Shown: in pieces, positions 7,715-15,950 of the stretch
Numbering within the stretch: position 1 is the first letter of the stretch
How the letters are laid out: every line of letters begins with the position of its first letter
Source: an uncultured Eubacteriales bacterium
GTDB lineage: Bacteria > Bacillota > Clostridia > Oscillospirales > Oscillospiraceae
Reading direction: 5' to 3'
NCBI GenBank assembly: GCA_900544405.1
Contig: UQVA01000004.1
Span: 46,627-110,626 of the forward strand
DNA: 64,000 nucleotides
Position numbers and translations under genes: made by a program
Notes under the pieces: model-generated
What the model was told of the DNA's origin: nothing
Databases searched by the model: none
What the model saw: the letters and a program-made list of their open reading frames with translations, nothing else

Positions 7715-9619
7715 TCAGCGCTTTTTGGGAGATTTTGTGGATTTTTGGGGCTTCTGGGAATTCTGGGGCCTCCGGGATGGATTCCGGGCGGGAGCCTTGG
7801 GCGGGGGTGCGGAGGGCTTTCCCGTCCGGGGCGGGAAGGCACGGATCAGACACTTGGGTCCCGTGCCGATCAGGTCCTCCCGGTGGGCCTTAATGAGGGC
7901 TTCCTTCACCAGATAGTAGTTTTTCGGGTTCCGGTACTGGATGAGCGCCCGCTGCATGGCTTTTTCGTGGGGGTCCGTGGGCACGTAGACCCGGTCCATG
8001 GTCCGGGGGTCCAGACCGGTATAGTACATGACCGTGGACAGGGTGGAGGGGGTGGGGTAGAAATCCTGGACCTGCTCCGGGTTATAGCCCATGTCCCGGA
8101 TGTACTCCGCCAGCTCCACGGCTTCCTTCATGGTGGAGCCGGGGTGGCTGGACATTAGATAGGGGACCAGATACTGGTCCATGCCGTACTGCTTGTTCAG
8201 GGCGAAATATTTTTCCACAAACCGGTTGTACACGGCGTTTTTCGGCTTGCCCATCCGGGCCAGCACCGGGTCGGCCACGTGTTCGGGAGCCACTTTTAGT
8301 TGGCCGGAAATGTGATACTGGACCAGTTCCCGGAAAAAAGTATCCTTGGAGTCGGCCAGCAGATAGTCGAAACGGATACCGCTGCGGATAAAGACCTTTT
8401 TCACCCCGGGGATTTTCCGCAGTTTCCGCAGCAGGGCCACATAATCCGAGTGGTCGGCGTTGATATTTTTGCAGGGGGTGGGGTAAAGGCACTGCCGTCC
8501 GCCGCAGGCGCCTTTGGTCATCTGTTTTTCACAGGCCGGGTGGCGGAAGTTGGCGGTAGGGCCGCCCACGTCATGGATGTAGCCCTTGAAATCCGGGTCC
8601 CGGACCATTTGCTCCGCCTCGGTGAGGATGGACTCGTGGGAGCGGGTCTGGACGATGCGGCCCTGATGGAAGGTCAGGGCGCAGAAGGAACAGGCTCCAA
8701 AGCAGCCCCGGTTGGATACCAGGCTGAACTTGACCTCCGCAATGGCGGGAACGCCCCCGGCCTTCTCGTAGCTGGGGTGATAGGTCCGGCAGTAGGGCAG
8801 GGCGTAGACCGCATCCATTTCTTCCGTGGTCAGGGGCTTCTGCGGGGGATTCTGGACCACATATACATGGCCGTAGGACTCCGCCAGCCGCTTGGCGGTG
8901 AAGGGGTCGCAGTTGCCGTACTGAATTTTGAAGGACTCGGCGTAGTGGCGCTTGTCACTGCGAATCTCCTCGAAAGAGGGGAGAAAGATGGTCGGCAGGC
9001 TGTCGTCGGGCTGGGCGGTCTTGAATACTGTGCCGTCCACATAGGTGATGTCCTTCACGTCCAGGCCGGAGTTCAGGGCATCGGCCAGCTCCACAATGGA
9101 GCGCTCCCCCATGCCGTACATGAGAATATCCGCCTGAGAATCCAGCAGAATGGAGCGCTTCATGCTCTCGCTCCAATAATCATAGTGGCCCAGACGGCGC
9201 AGGCTGGCTTCAATGCCGCCGATGAGAATAGGTACGTCTTTATAGGTCTGGCGGATGAGGTTACAGTAGACCACGGTGGCGTAATCCGGCCGCTTGCCCA
9301 TGACTCCGCCAGGGGTGAAGGAGTCGGTTTTCCGCCGGTGCTTGGTGACGGAATAGTGATTCACCATGGAATCCATGTTGCCTCCGGACACCAGAAAGCC
9401 CAGCCGGGGACGGCCGTATACGTCGATGGACTTGGGATTTTTCCAGTCCGGCTGGGAAATGATGCCTACGGTGTAGCCGTGGGCCTCCAGCACCCGGCTG
9501 ATGATGGCATGGCCGAAGGAGGGATGATCCACATAGGCATCCCCGATCACATATACAAAGTCGCACCGGTCCCAACCCCGGTCCAGCATATCCTGTCTGC
9601 AAAGGGGAAGAAATTCCAA
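7715..9619 (-). CDS. ygiQ: YgiQ family radical SAM protein
   Basis: A radical S-adenosylmethionine enzyme of the YgiQ/UPF0313 family; its reaction is not established. The 634-residue protein has GDAYVDHPSFG near the N-terminus, the cobalamin-like N-terminal fold region, and the radical-SAM cluster motif CFGACSFCAL (CxxxCxxC) in the middle. A Cys-rich segment (CEKQMTKGACGGRQCLYP) and a proline/arginine-rich tail are also family traits. An apparent longer N-terminus is not supported: a TTG at 9619 has GGAGG 8 bases upstream and gives MEFLPLCRQDMLDRGW, matching the usual family start. Confidence 0.92.
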   Translation of the reverse strand: MEFLPLCRQDMLDRGWDRCDFVYVIGDAYVDHPSFGHAIISRVLEAHGYTVGIISQPDWKNPKSIDVYGRPRLGFLVSGGNMDSMVNHYSVTKHRRKTDSFTPGGVMGKRPDYATVVYCNLIRQTYKDVPILIGGIEASLRRLGHYDYWSESMKRSILLDSQADILMYGMGERSIVELADALNSGLDVKDITYVDGTVFKTAQPDDSLPTIFLPSFEEIRSDKRHYAESFKIQYGNCDPFTAKRLAESYGHVYVVQNPPQKPLTTEEMDAVYALPYCRTYHPSYEKAGGVPAIAEVKFSLVSNRGCFGACSFCALTFHQGRIVQTRSHESILTEAEQMVRDPDFKGYIHDVGGPTANFRHPACEKQMTKGACGGRQCLYPTPCKNINADHSDYVALLRKLRKIPGVKKVFIRSGIRFDYLLADSKDTFFRELVQYHISGQLKVAPEHVADPVLARMGKPKNAVYNRFVEKYFALNKQYGMDQYLVPYLMSSHPGSTMKEAVELAEYIRDMGYNPEQVQDFYPTPSTLSTVMYYTGLDPRTMDRVYVPTDPHEKAMQRALIQYRNPKNYYLVKEALIKAHREDLIGTGPKCLIRAFPPRTGKPSAPPPKAPARNPSRRPQNSQKPQKSTKSPKKR

Positions 9620-9649
9620 ATTCTTGTCCTCCGAAGTGTGTTTTTCCCT

Positions 9650-9655
9650 ATTATA
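9650..9655 (-). promoter_or_regulatory. Probable -10 box of the ygiQ operon
   Basis: A perfect minus-strand TATAAT lies 30 bases before the TTG start. No good -35 box is visible at 16-18 bases, so only the -10 is called. Confidence 0.45.
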
Positions 9656-9695
9656 GCAGATTGCACCGGGAAAAGAAAGCGGGAAAATAAGACAC

Positions 9696-9724
9696 TTGCC
9701 ATTCAGGACGGGACGGGGTATAAT
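9696..9724 (+). promoter_or_regulatory. Promoter of the HD phosphohydrolase gene
   Basis: TTGCCA (9696-9701) and TATAAT (9719-9724) with a 17-base spacer, 22 bases before the ATG. It is divergent from the ygiQ -10 box. Confidence 0.8.
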
Positions 9725-9746
9725 GGGGGCGAAAGGCGGGAGAAAT

Positions 9747-10313
9747 ATGGAACCGAGAAAACTATTGGATGCCCTCCACACGGCGGAGCGGCTGAAGGAC
9801 GCCACCCGGCACTGCGATACCTCCGGCGGACGGCGGGAAAGCGTGGCGGAGCATAGCTGGCGCATGACCCTGATGGCCTATCTGGTCAGCGACGAGTTCC
9901 CGGGAATCGACCTTTGCAAGCTGCTGAAAATGTGCCTGATTCACGACCTGGGCGAAGCCTTCACCGGGGACATTCCGGCCTTCCAAAAGACCGATGCCAA
10001 TGAGCGCCGGGAGGAGAAGCTGCTTTCCGACTGGGTAGCAGGGCTTCCGGAGCCTTACGCCGGGGAGATGGCGGCGCTGTACCGGGAAATGGAAGCACGG
10101 GAGACCACAGAGGCCAAAATTTACAAGGCCCTGGACAATTTGGAGGCGGTCATTCAGCACAACGAAGCGGATATTTCCACCTGGCTGCCCTTGGAATATG
10201 ACCTGCAAATGACCTACGGGGTGGACAAGGCGGCCTTTTCGCCCTACTTATCGGCCCTGCGGGAAATGGTCCGGCAGGATAGTATCGAGAAAATCAAAAA
10301 CGAGAAGAAATAA
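9747..10313 (+). CDS. HD domain phosphohydrolase (YfbR/HDDC2-like)
   Basis: This 188-residue HD-domain metal-dependent phosphohydrolase most resembles the YfbR/HDDC2 5'-deoxynucleotidases, which dephosphorylate (deoxy)nucleoside monophosphates. Visible metal-ligand motifs are the first His in SVAEHSWRM, the HD pair in CLIHDLGEAF, and the distal Asp in KALDNLEAVIQHNE. The ATG at 9747 follows GGCGGGAG at a proper distance and a 17-bp promoter. Nucleotide specificity cannot be read from sequence. Confidence 0.88.
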   Translation: MEPRKLLDALHTAERLKDATRHCDTSGGRRESVAEHSWRMTLMAYLVSDEFPGIDLCKLLKMCLIHDLGEAFTGDIPAFQKTDANERREEKLLSDWVAGLPEPYAGEMAALYREMEARETTEAKIYKALDNLEAVIQHNEADISTWLPLEYDLQMTYGVDKAAFSPYLSALREMVRQDSIEKIKNEKK

Positions 10314-10318
10314 AAGCA

Positions 10319-10364
10319 CCCGCCGCTCAGAGCGAATTCTGAGCGGCGGGATTTTGCGTTTTTC
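10319..10364 (+). terminator. Terminator after the HD phosphohydrolase gene
   Basis: A 12-bp stem CCCGCCGCTCAG/CTGAGCGGCGGG followed by ATTTTGCGTTTTT. It lies between converging genes and may act weakly in the other direction. Confidence 0.85.
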
Positions 10365-10373
10365 GGGATAAAA

Positions 10374-11705
10374 TCAGAAATACCGGTACTTTTTCCGCAT
10401 TCCCAGCAGGAACAGCAGGGACACCAGGAAGGAGCCGATTTCTGCAAAGAAGTTGGACCACCAGATGCCGTCCAAACGCATGACCTCCGGCAGAATGAGA
10501 ACGCAGGTGCACTGGAATACCAGCGTCCGCAGGAAGGAAATGGCTGCGGACACGCCGCCGTTGTTCAGGGCCGTGAAGAAGGAGGAGGCGAAGATGTTGA
10601 AGCCCGCCAGCAGGAAGGTGAAGGAGAACAGCCGGAAGGCGTGGACCGTCAGGGTGTACAGGTCCGCATCATAACCCACGAAAATGTGGGCCAGCGGCTC
10701 TGCAAGCCCCTGGGCCAGCGCCGTCAGGACGATGCCGCCGATGCCCATGAGCTTGGCGCTTTTTCCAAGCATATTTTTCAGTTCCCTGTGATTTTCGGCC
10801 CCGTAGTGGAAGCCGACGACCGGGGCGCAGCCGATGGAATAGCCTATGAAAATGGCGATGAAAATAAACTGGACGTACATCAGCACGCCGTAAGCGGAAA
10901 CGCCGTTTTCCCCGTAGTAGCGCAGCAGCTGGAAGTTATAGAGAATGCTCACCAAGGAGGAGGAAACGTTGCTCATCAGCTCCGAGGAGCCGTTGGCGCA
11001 GGCTTGGAGAATAGGTTTCCACTCCAGCTTGGCGGGCTTAAAGCGCAGAAAGCTGGAGTTGGGCCGCAGGAAATAAATGAGCGGGAACACGCCGCCAACG
11101 CACTGGCTCAGGCCCGTGGCAATGGCGGCACCGGCTACGCCCCAGCGGAACACGCCTACGAACAGGGCGTCCAGCACCATATTGGTGACACCGGCGGCGA
11201 TGGTGGCGATGAGGCCCAGCTTGGGCTTCTCGGCGGCGATCAGGAAACTCTGAAACACGTTTTGCAGCATGAAGGTCACGGTGAAGCCGGTGACGATGCG
11301 GCCGTAGAGCACGCAGTCGGCCATCATTTCGTCCGTGGCTTTCAGGAACCGGGCCACCGGCTCCATAAACACCACGCCCAGGACTCCCAGCAGAATGCCC
11401 AGCAGCAGGGTCACTTCGATCATCATGGAGAAGTAACGGTTGGCGGTGGCCTTGTTCCTCTGGCCCAGGACCTTGGATACCAGAGCTGTGCCGCCGGTGC
11501 CGATCATAAAGCCCATGCCGCCTAGGACCATCACGAAGGGCATGATGAGGTTAATGGCAGCAAAGGCGGTCTTTCCGGCGAAATTCGACACGAAATAACC
11601 GTCCACCACGCCATAAATAGAGGTAAAGACCATCATGGCGATGGAGGGCAAGGTGAAGCGGAACAGCTTGGAATAGGTAAAGTGATCGGATAATTGGATT
11701 TTCAT
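10374..11705 (-). CDS. MATE family efflux transporter
   Basis: A 12-helix multidrug and toxin extrusion (MATE/NorM-type) exporter of 443 residues, expected to use a cation gradient to expel drugs or metabolites. Typical features are FTLPSIAMMVFTSIYGVVDG in the first helix, GGTALVSKVLGQ, and the internal two-fold repeat of six helices. The start at 11705 has GGAG 8 bases upstream and lies 4 bases after the marR-like stop, so the two are coupled. The MarR protein is its likely repressor. Confidence 0.93.
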   Translation of the reverse strand: MKIQLSDHFTYSKLFRFTLPSIAMMVFTSIYGVVDGYFVSNFAGKTAFAAINLIMPFVMVLGGMGFMIGTGGTALVSKVLGQRNKATANRYFSMMIEVTLLLGILLGVLGVVFMEPVARFLKATDEMMADCVLYGRIVTGFTVTFMLQNVFQSFLIAAEKPKLGLIATIAAGVTNMVLDALFVGVFRWGVAGAAIATGLSQCVGGVFPLIYFLRPNSSFLRFKPAKLEWKPILQACANGSSELMSNVSSSLVSILYNFQLLRYYGENGVSAYGVLMYVQFIFIAIFIGYSIGCAPVVGFHYGAENHRELKNMLGKSAKLMGIGGIVLTALAQGLAEPLAHIFVGYDADLYTLTVHAFRLFSFTFLLAGFNIFASSFFTALNNGGVSAAISFLRTLVFQCTCVLILPEVMRLDGIWWSNFFAEIGSFLVSLLFLLGMRKKYRYF

Positions 11706-11709
11706 GGGG

Positions 11710-12150
11710 TTACTCCTGCAAAGAATCACATTCCCGGCGGAGATCGGCCAGATACCGCTCCGTCAATGTCAGGTAGGCGGCCAGTTCGGCGGGGGTCCAG
11801 GTGGCATACACACGGTCCTCGGCGGCGATGATTCTTCCGGCGGTGGCCTCCGCCAGCGCAAGGCCCGATTCCGTGAGCCGGGCGGACTTGGCACGGCCCT
11901 CGGTCAGCAGAAGAATGTGGCTTTCCTCCTCCAGCTTGCTGATGGCGGAGTGAAGGGTCTGCTTGGGCAGGCCGGTGAGTTGGCGAATGACTTTCAGGGG
12001 ACATTGGCCGCCTGCGTTCAACAGGGTATAGAGGATGTGCATGGTGCTGTCCGCAAGGCCCATGCGGGAAAACATCTGATGGTAGACTGCGTCCGTTTCT
12101 GCCAGAAGGTGGTTGATGCGGAGCAGGGCTTTGGAAGGATGGGTGGCCAT
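11710..12150 (-). CDS. MarR family transcriptional regulator
   Basis: A 146-residue winged-helix regulator of the MarR family. The DNA-binding part is QCPLKVIRQLTGLPKQTLHSAISKLEE followed by a wing and an RLTESG stretch. Helices at both ends would form the dimer interface. The ATG at 12150 has AAAGGAG 8 bases upstream; an in-frame ATG six codons earlier lacks one. It leads the two-gene MarR-MATE unit, the classic arrangement for an autoregulated efflux locus. Confidence 0.92.
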   Translation of the reverse strand: MATHPSKALLRINHLLAETDAVYHQMFSRMGLADSTMHILYTLLNAGGQCPLKVIRQLTGLPKQTLHSAISKLEEESHILLLTEGRAKSARLTESGLALAEATAGRIIAAEDRVYATWTPAELAAYLTLTERYLADLRRECDSLQE

Positions 12151-12179
12151 AGGCGAGGCTCCTTTCATTTGGGTACCGG

Positions 12180-12193
12180 CGTATTATAGTACG
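12180..12193. promoter_or_regulatory. Candidate MarR operator over the -10 box
   Basis: The small palindrome CGTA-N6-TACG brackets the -10 box of the marR promoter. Half-sites are short, so this is a weak candidate. Confidence 0.3.
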
Positions 12194-12211
12194 ATTTCGG
12201 ACAAAAGTCAA
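12183..12211 (-). promoter_or_regulatory. Promoter of the MarR-MATE operon
   Basis: On the minus strand TTGACT (12206-12211) and TATAAT (12183-12188) with a 17-base spacer, 32 bases before the start codon. Confidence 0.9.
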
Positions 12212-12215
12212 CAAG

Positions 12216-12246
12216 AAAATTCCTCCGCTTTTTTCGGGCGGAGGAA
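12216..12246 (-). terminator. Terminator of the HAD phosphatase gene
   Basis: On the minus strand a 9-bp stem TTCCTCCGC/GCGGAGGAA with a C/A-rich loop, followed by TTTTCTTGTT. It starts about 5 bases after the stop codon. Confidence 0.8.
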
Positions 12247-12250
12247 GGAC

Positions 12251-12892
12251 TTATTTCAGCAAAAATGCCGTCAATTCGGCGGGGGAATCCATCATGGCAA
12301 CGGCCCCGGCGGCATTCATTTCGGCTACGTCGCCGTACCCCCAGGACACGCCCACGGCGGGGATGCCCAGGGCCTTGGCTCCCAGAATGTCGAACACCGT
12401 GTCGCCCACCATGATGCCGTCGGTCTGGCCGTTGGCCCGTTCCAGAAGATAGGAGAGGACCTGGCTCTTGCTGCCCCGCTTGCCGTCCAGGGAGGCTCCG
12501 GCGATGATTTCAAAATACTGGTCCAGTTCAAAGTGACGGAGGATGTCCACGCTGGTGGTCTCCGGCTTGGAGGTGGCCACGAACAGCCGCTTCCCGTCGT
12601 TTTTCAGGGCTTCCAGCATTTCCCGGACGCCGGGGTAGGGGAAGTTCTCATATTTGCCCACGGTCATGTACCGGCTCCGGTAAACGGCGATGGCTTCGTC
12701 CACCTTGTCCGCCGGAATGCCGAACTGAATGAACGTCTCGCCCAGGGGCGGGCCGACAAATTTCCGCATTGTCTCCGGGCCGGGGACCTCCAGGCCGAAG
12801 TGGGAAAGGGCCAGGGCGGCGCATTTGGTGATGCCCTCGCCGGAGTCCGTCAATGTGCCGTCCAGATCGAAAAATACGCAATTCTGCTCCAT
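12251..12892 (-). CDS. HAD family hydrolase, phosphoglycolate-phosphatase-like
   Basis: A 213-residue haloacid-dehalogenase phosphatase. Motif I is FFDLDGTLTDS (nucleophile Asp9, acid/base Asp11), motif II is the Ser in VATSKPE, motif III is a Lys in the GSKSQ region and motif IV is GDTVFDILGAK. The helical cap between motifs I and II (about residues 16-80) is the Gph/PgmB-like type. The substrate cannot be told from sequence; phosphoglycolate, pyrophosphate or nucleotides are family possibilities. The ATG at 12892 has GGAGG 7 bases upstream and a promoter at 12923-12951, so longer readings are excluded. Confidence 0.9.
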   Translation of the reverse strand: MEQNCVFFDLDGTLTDSGEGITKCAALALSHFGLEVPGPETMRKFVGPPLGETFIQFGIPADKVDEAIAVYRSRYMTVGKYENFPYPGVREMLEALKNDGKRLFVATSKPETTSVDILRHFELDQYFEIIAGASLDGKRGSKSQVLSYLLERANGQTDGIMVGDTVFDILGAKALGIPAVGVSWGYGDVAEMNAAGAVAMMDSPAELTAFLLK

Positions 12893-12922
12893 GCTGCTGC
12901 CTCCATTGCTGCTTTTTGAAAA

Positions 12923-12951
12923 AGTATAGCATATTCTGCGGAAAAATGCAA
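12923..12951 (-). promoter_or_regulatory. Promoter of the HAD phosphatase gene
   Basis: On the minus strand TTGCAT (12946-12951) and TATACT (12923-12928) with a 17-base spacer. It lies directly against the ftsH terminator. Confidence 0.75.
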
Positions 12952-12983
12952 ATAAAAGCCGGGGACCCATTTGGGTCCCCGGC
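12951..12983 (-). terminator. Terminator of ftsH
   Basis: On the minus strand an 11-bp stem GCCGGGGACCC/GGGTCCCCGGC with an AAAT loop, followed by TTTTATTT, 6 bases after the ftsH stop. Confidence 0.9.
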
Positions 12984-12989
12984 GGAAGG

Positions 12990-14879
12990 TCAATTTTCTT
13001 CGGCTTCCGGTGCTTCGGGATTGGCGGGCTTGTTTTCGGCATTCACATAGGCCATCAGCTCGTCGCCGGTGATGGTCTCCTTGGCCAGCAGGTACTCGGA
13101 CACCTCGTCCAGCAGGCCCCGATGGGCCAGCAGCACGTTTTTGGCGTCCTGATAGCAGTCGTCCAGCAGTTTCTTCACCCGCCGGTCTACCAGAGCGGCG
13201 GTCTCCTGGGAGCAGTCCAGATAGCTCTGGCCGTCCAGATACTGATTCTGCACGGTGGCGGGAGCCATGAGGCCCAGTTCTTCGTCCATACCGTAAAGGG
13301 CGACCATATTCTTGGCCAGGGCAGTGGCACGCTGAATGTCGTTGGAAGCGCCGTTGGTCTTGACGCCGAACACGATCTGCTCCGCAGCACGGCCGCCCAC
13401 CAGGGTCCGCAGCTCCACCTTCAGTTCCTCGGCGGTGGAGAGGTATTTCTCCTCCTCCGGCAGGTACATGGTGTAGCCCAAGGCCCCGTCGGTATGGGGC
13501 ACGATGGTGATCTTGGACACCGGCTGGGTGTGCTTTTCCAGAGCGGCCACCAGAGCGTGGCCCACTTCATGGTAAGCCACCAGCCGCTTTTCCGTATCCG
13601 TCAGCACGGTGTTCTTCTTTTCTGTGCCGGCAATGACCGTCTCGAAGGACACCAGCAGGTCCTCCTGATTCACCGCCTGCCGGTTGTGGCGGACGGCCCG
13701 GAGGGCGGCTTCGTTGACCAGATTGGCAAGGTCTGCGCCAACGGCTCCGGCAGTGGCCTGGGCGATCTTCTTCAGGTCTACGTCTTCGGCCAGACGAATT
13801 TTCCGGGTGTGGACCTTCAGGGTGTCCAGACGGCCCTGGAGATTGGGCCGGTCCACCACCACCCGCCGGTCGAAACGGCCGGGCCGCAGCAGGGCCTTAT
13901 CCAGAATTTCAGGCCGGTTGGTGGCAGCCAGACACACGATGCCCTTGGTGGAGTCGAAGCCGTCGATCTCGCCCAGCAGCTGGTTCAGGGTCTGCTCGTT
14001 GCCGTTATTGCCCATGCGGGAATCTCTGGCCCGGCCCACGGCGTCGATCTCGTCGATGAAAATGATGCAGGGGGCCACCTTGGCGGCTTCCTGGAACAGG
14101 TTCCGCACCCGGCTGGCACCCACGCCCACGAACATTTCCTCAAAATCCGAGCCGGAAATGGAGAAGAAGGGGACGCCCGCTTCGCCGGCCACGGCCTTGG
14201 CAAGCAGCGTCTTACCGGTACCCGGAGGGCCCACCAGCAGCGCACCCTTGGGCAGCTTGGCGCCGATGTCCGTGTATTTCTGGGGATTGTGCAGGAAGTC
14301 GATGATTTCCTGCAGGGATTCCTTGGCTTCGTCCTGACCGGCCACGTCCTTGAAGGTCACGCCGGTCTGCTTTTCCATGTAGACCTTGGCGGTGTTCTTG
14401 TTGAAGCCGCCCATCATGCCGTCGCCGCTGAGACGCTTGGTGACGGTGCGCATCATCAGGAAAATCACGGCAAACATAATGACGTAGTAGAGGATCATGA
14501 TGATGGTGGAGTTGTCCTCCACGATCTTCACGTCCACATCCTTCACGCCGGACTCATAAAGCTCCGTGACCAGGGTCATGACGTTTCCGGCGGGCAGGCC
14601 TGTGAAGCAGGCCTTCTGGGCGGCGGCAGGCTTGGAAGCCTCGGCCTTGGTCAGGTAGACGATGCGGTCCGCCCGAATCTCCACTTCTGCCAGCTGTCCG
14701 GCGTCTTTTGCGGCCAGGAAGTCGGAGTAGGTGGTCTTGGTGTACTGGGAATTGGAAACGGCGTTCAGCACTGAGCTGATAAGCAGGATGATGGCGACTG
14801 TGACGATCAGGGCAATCCAGATACTTCTGGGGCGCTTCTCGTCGCCGCCGTTGGTGTTGGGGGACGGGTTGTTAGCCAT
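12990..14879 (-). CDS. ftsH: ATP-dependent zinc metalloprotease FtsH
   Basis: FtsH is the membrane-anchored AAA+ protease that degrades damaged membrane proteins and regulatory proteins. The 629-residue protein has two N-terminal membrane helices (about 19-40 and 125-143) flanking the extracytoplasmic domain. The AAA domain carries Walker A GPPGTGKT (217-224), Walker B FIDEIDAVG and the second region of homology (NRPEILDKALLRPGRFDR). The zinc protease motif HEVGH is at 437-441. The C-terminus is short and acidic. AAGGAGG precedes the ATG. It is monocistronic with its own promoter and terminator. Confidence 0.97.
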   Translation of the reverse strand: MANNPSPNTNGGDEKRPRSIWIALIVTVAIILLISSVLNAVSNSQYTKTTYSDFLAAKDAGQLAEVEIRADRIVYLTKAEASKPAAAQKACFTGLPAGNVMTLVTELYESGVKDVDVKIVEDNSTIIMILYYVIMFAVIFLMMRTVTKRLSGDGMMGGFNKNTAKVYMEKQTGVTFKDVAGQDEAKESLQEIIDFLHNPQKYTDIGAKLPKGALLVGPPGTGKTLLAKAVAGEAGVPFFSISGSDFEEMFVGVGASRVRNLFQEAAKVAPCIIFIDEIDAVGRARDSRMGNNGNEQTLNQLLGEIDGFDSTKGIVCLAATNRPEILDKALLRPGRFDRRVVVDRPNLQGRLDTLKVHTRKIRLAEDVDLKKIAQATAGAVGADLANLVNEAALRAVRHNRQAVNQEDLLVSFETVIAGTEKKNTVLTDTEKRLVAYHEVGHALVAALEKHTQPVSKITIVPHTDGALGYTMYLPEEEKYLSTAEELKVELRTLVGGRAAEQIVFGVKTNGASNDIQRATALAKNMVALYGMDEELGLMAPATVQNQYLDGQSYLDCSQETAALVDRRVKKLLDDCYQDAKNVLLAHRGLLDEVSEYLLAKETITGDELMAYVNAENKPANPEAPEAEEN

Positions 14880-14921
14880 TTGGCTGCCTCCTTTGAGACA
14901 TATCTATATTTATTGCACATC

Positions 14922-14950
14922 ATTCTATCACATTTTCTCCCCGGCTGCAA
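14922..14950 (-). promoter_or_regulatory. Promoter of ftsH
   Basis: On the minus strand TTGCAG (14945-14950) and TAGAAT (14922-14927) with a 17-base spacer, about 40 bases before the start codon. Confidence 0.75.
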
Positions 14951-15022
14951 TGAATGATTCCGGAATTTGCGGTGAATTTTCTGTGAATTCCCGGCGGAAA
15001 AGGAGAATTCCAGAAAAAGTGG

Positions 15023-15051
15023 TTGTCCAACGGCGGAAAGTCTGCTATAAT
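15023..15051 (+). promoter_or_regulatory. Promoter of rlmB and the pseudo-P-type ATPase gene
   Basis: TTGTCC (15023-15028) and TATAAT (15046-15051) with a 17-base spacer, divergent from the ftsH promoter. Confidence 0.8.
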
Positions 15052-15108
15052 GGCTCTGAATCTCAAAATCGGGTTTTGAGAAAAACCTGCGGAAACGGAG
15101 TGCATCGT

Positions 15109-15948
15109 ATGCAGACGAGAAAATATAATAACGGCCGGAAGGACCGCTTCGACCGCCGGGAGGACCGTCGGGACGACCGCCGGGAAACGCCCACCGAGGC
15201 CGAGGAGGACGAGTGCCGCCTGGAGGGCCGCAACGCCGTGCAGGAGGCCCTTCGCTCCGGCCGGACCATCGATAAGGTGTTCGTGGCCAGCGGCGAGGTG
15301 GACCACGGCCTCCAGCGGTTGGCCCAACAGGCCAAGGAAGCGGGGGCCGTGGTGGTCAGCGTGGACCGGCGGAAGCTGGACACCATGAGCGTGACCCACG
15401 CCCATCAGGGCATCATCGCCATGGCGGCTGCCCGGGAGTATTCGACCATTGACGACATTCTGGCCTATGCAGCCGAAAAAGGCGAGGCAGCGCTGATCGT
15501 CCTGTGCGACGAGCTGTCGGACCCTCATAATCTGGGCGCAATTTTGCGGTCTGCCGAGTGCGCCGGGGCTCACGGGGTCATTATCCCCAAGCGGCGTAGT
15601 GTGGGCCTGTCTGCCGTGGTGGCCAAGGCCAGCGCCGGGGCCATCGAATTCATGAAGGTGGCACGGGTCACGAATCTGGCCGCCGCCATGGAGGAACTGA
15701 AGGAAAAGGGCGTGTGGATCTACGGCACGGCTGCCGAAGGGTCCATCCCCATGTATCAGGCGGACCTGCGTGGCCCTGCGGCCATCGTCATCGGCTCCGA
15801 GGGGGACGGCATGAGCCGTCTGGTCCGGGAGAAGTGCGACGTGACCGTGCATATCCCCATGAAGGGCCGCATTTCCTCCCTGAACGCTTCGGCTGCGGCA
15901 TCCATTCTGCTTTATGAGGCGGTCCGCCAGAGAGAAACGGAGGCATGA
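15109..15948 (+). CDS. rlmB: SPOUT 2'-O-ribose RNA methyltransferase, RlmB-like
   Basis: A TrmH/RlmB-type SPOUT methyltransferase that most likely methylates the 2'-O of a guanosine in 23S rRNA. The 279-residue protein starts with a charged, Arg/Asp-rich tail (residues 1-35), then the substrate-binding domain beginning LEGRNAVQEAL. The SPOUT motifs are LSDPHNLGAILRSAECAG (motif 1), VIGSEGDGMS (motif 2) and IPMKGRISSLNASAAASI (motif 3), which form the trefoil knot and AdoMet site. The ATG at 15109 follows ACGGAG by 8 bases. Exact target nucleotide (G2251 versus others of the family) is inferred. Confidence 0.88.
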   Translation: MQTRKYNNGRKDRFDRREDRRDDRRETPTEAEEDECRLEGRNAVQEALRSGRTIDKVFVASGEVDHGLQRLAQQAKEAGAVVVSVDRRKLDTMSVTHAHQGIIAMAAAREYSTIDDILAYAAEKGEAALIVLCDELSDPHNLGAILRSAECAGAHGVIIPKRRSVGLSAVVAKASAGAIEFMKVARVTNLAAAMEELKEKGVWIYGTAAEGSIPMYQADLRGPAAIVIGSEGDGMSRLVREKCDVTVHIPMKGRISSLNASAAASILLYEAVRQRETEA

Positions 15949-15950
15949 GT

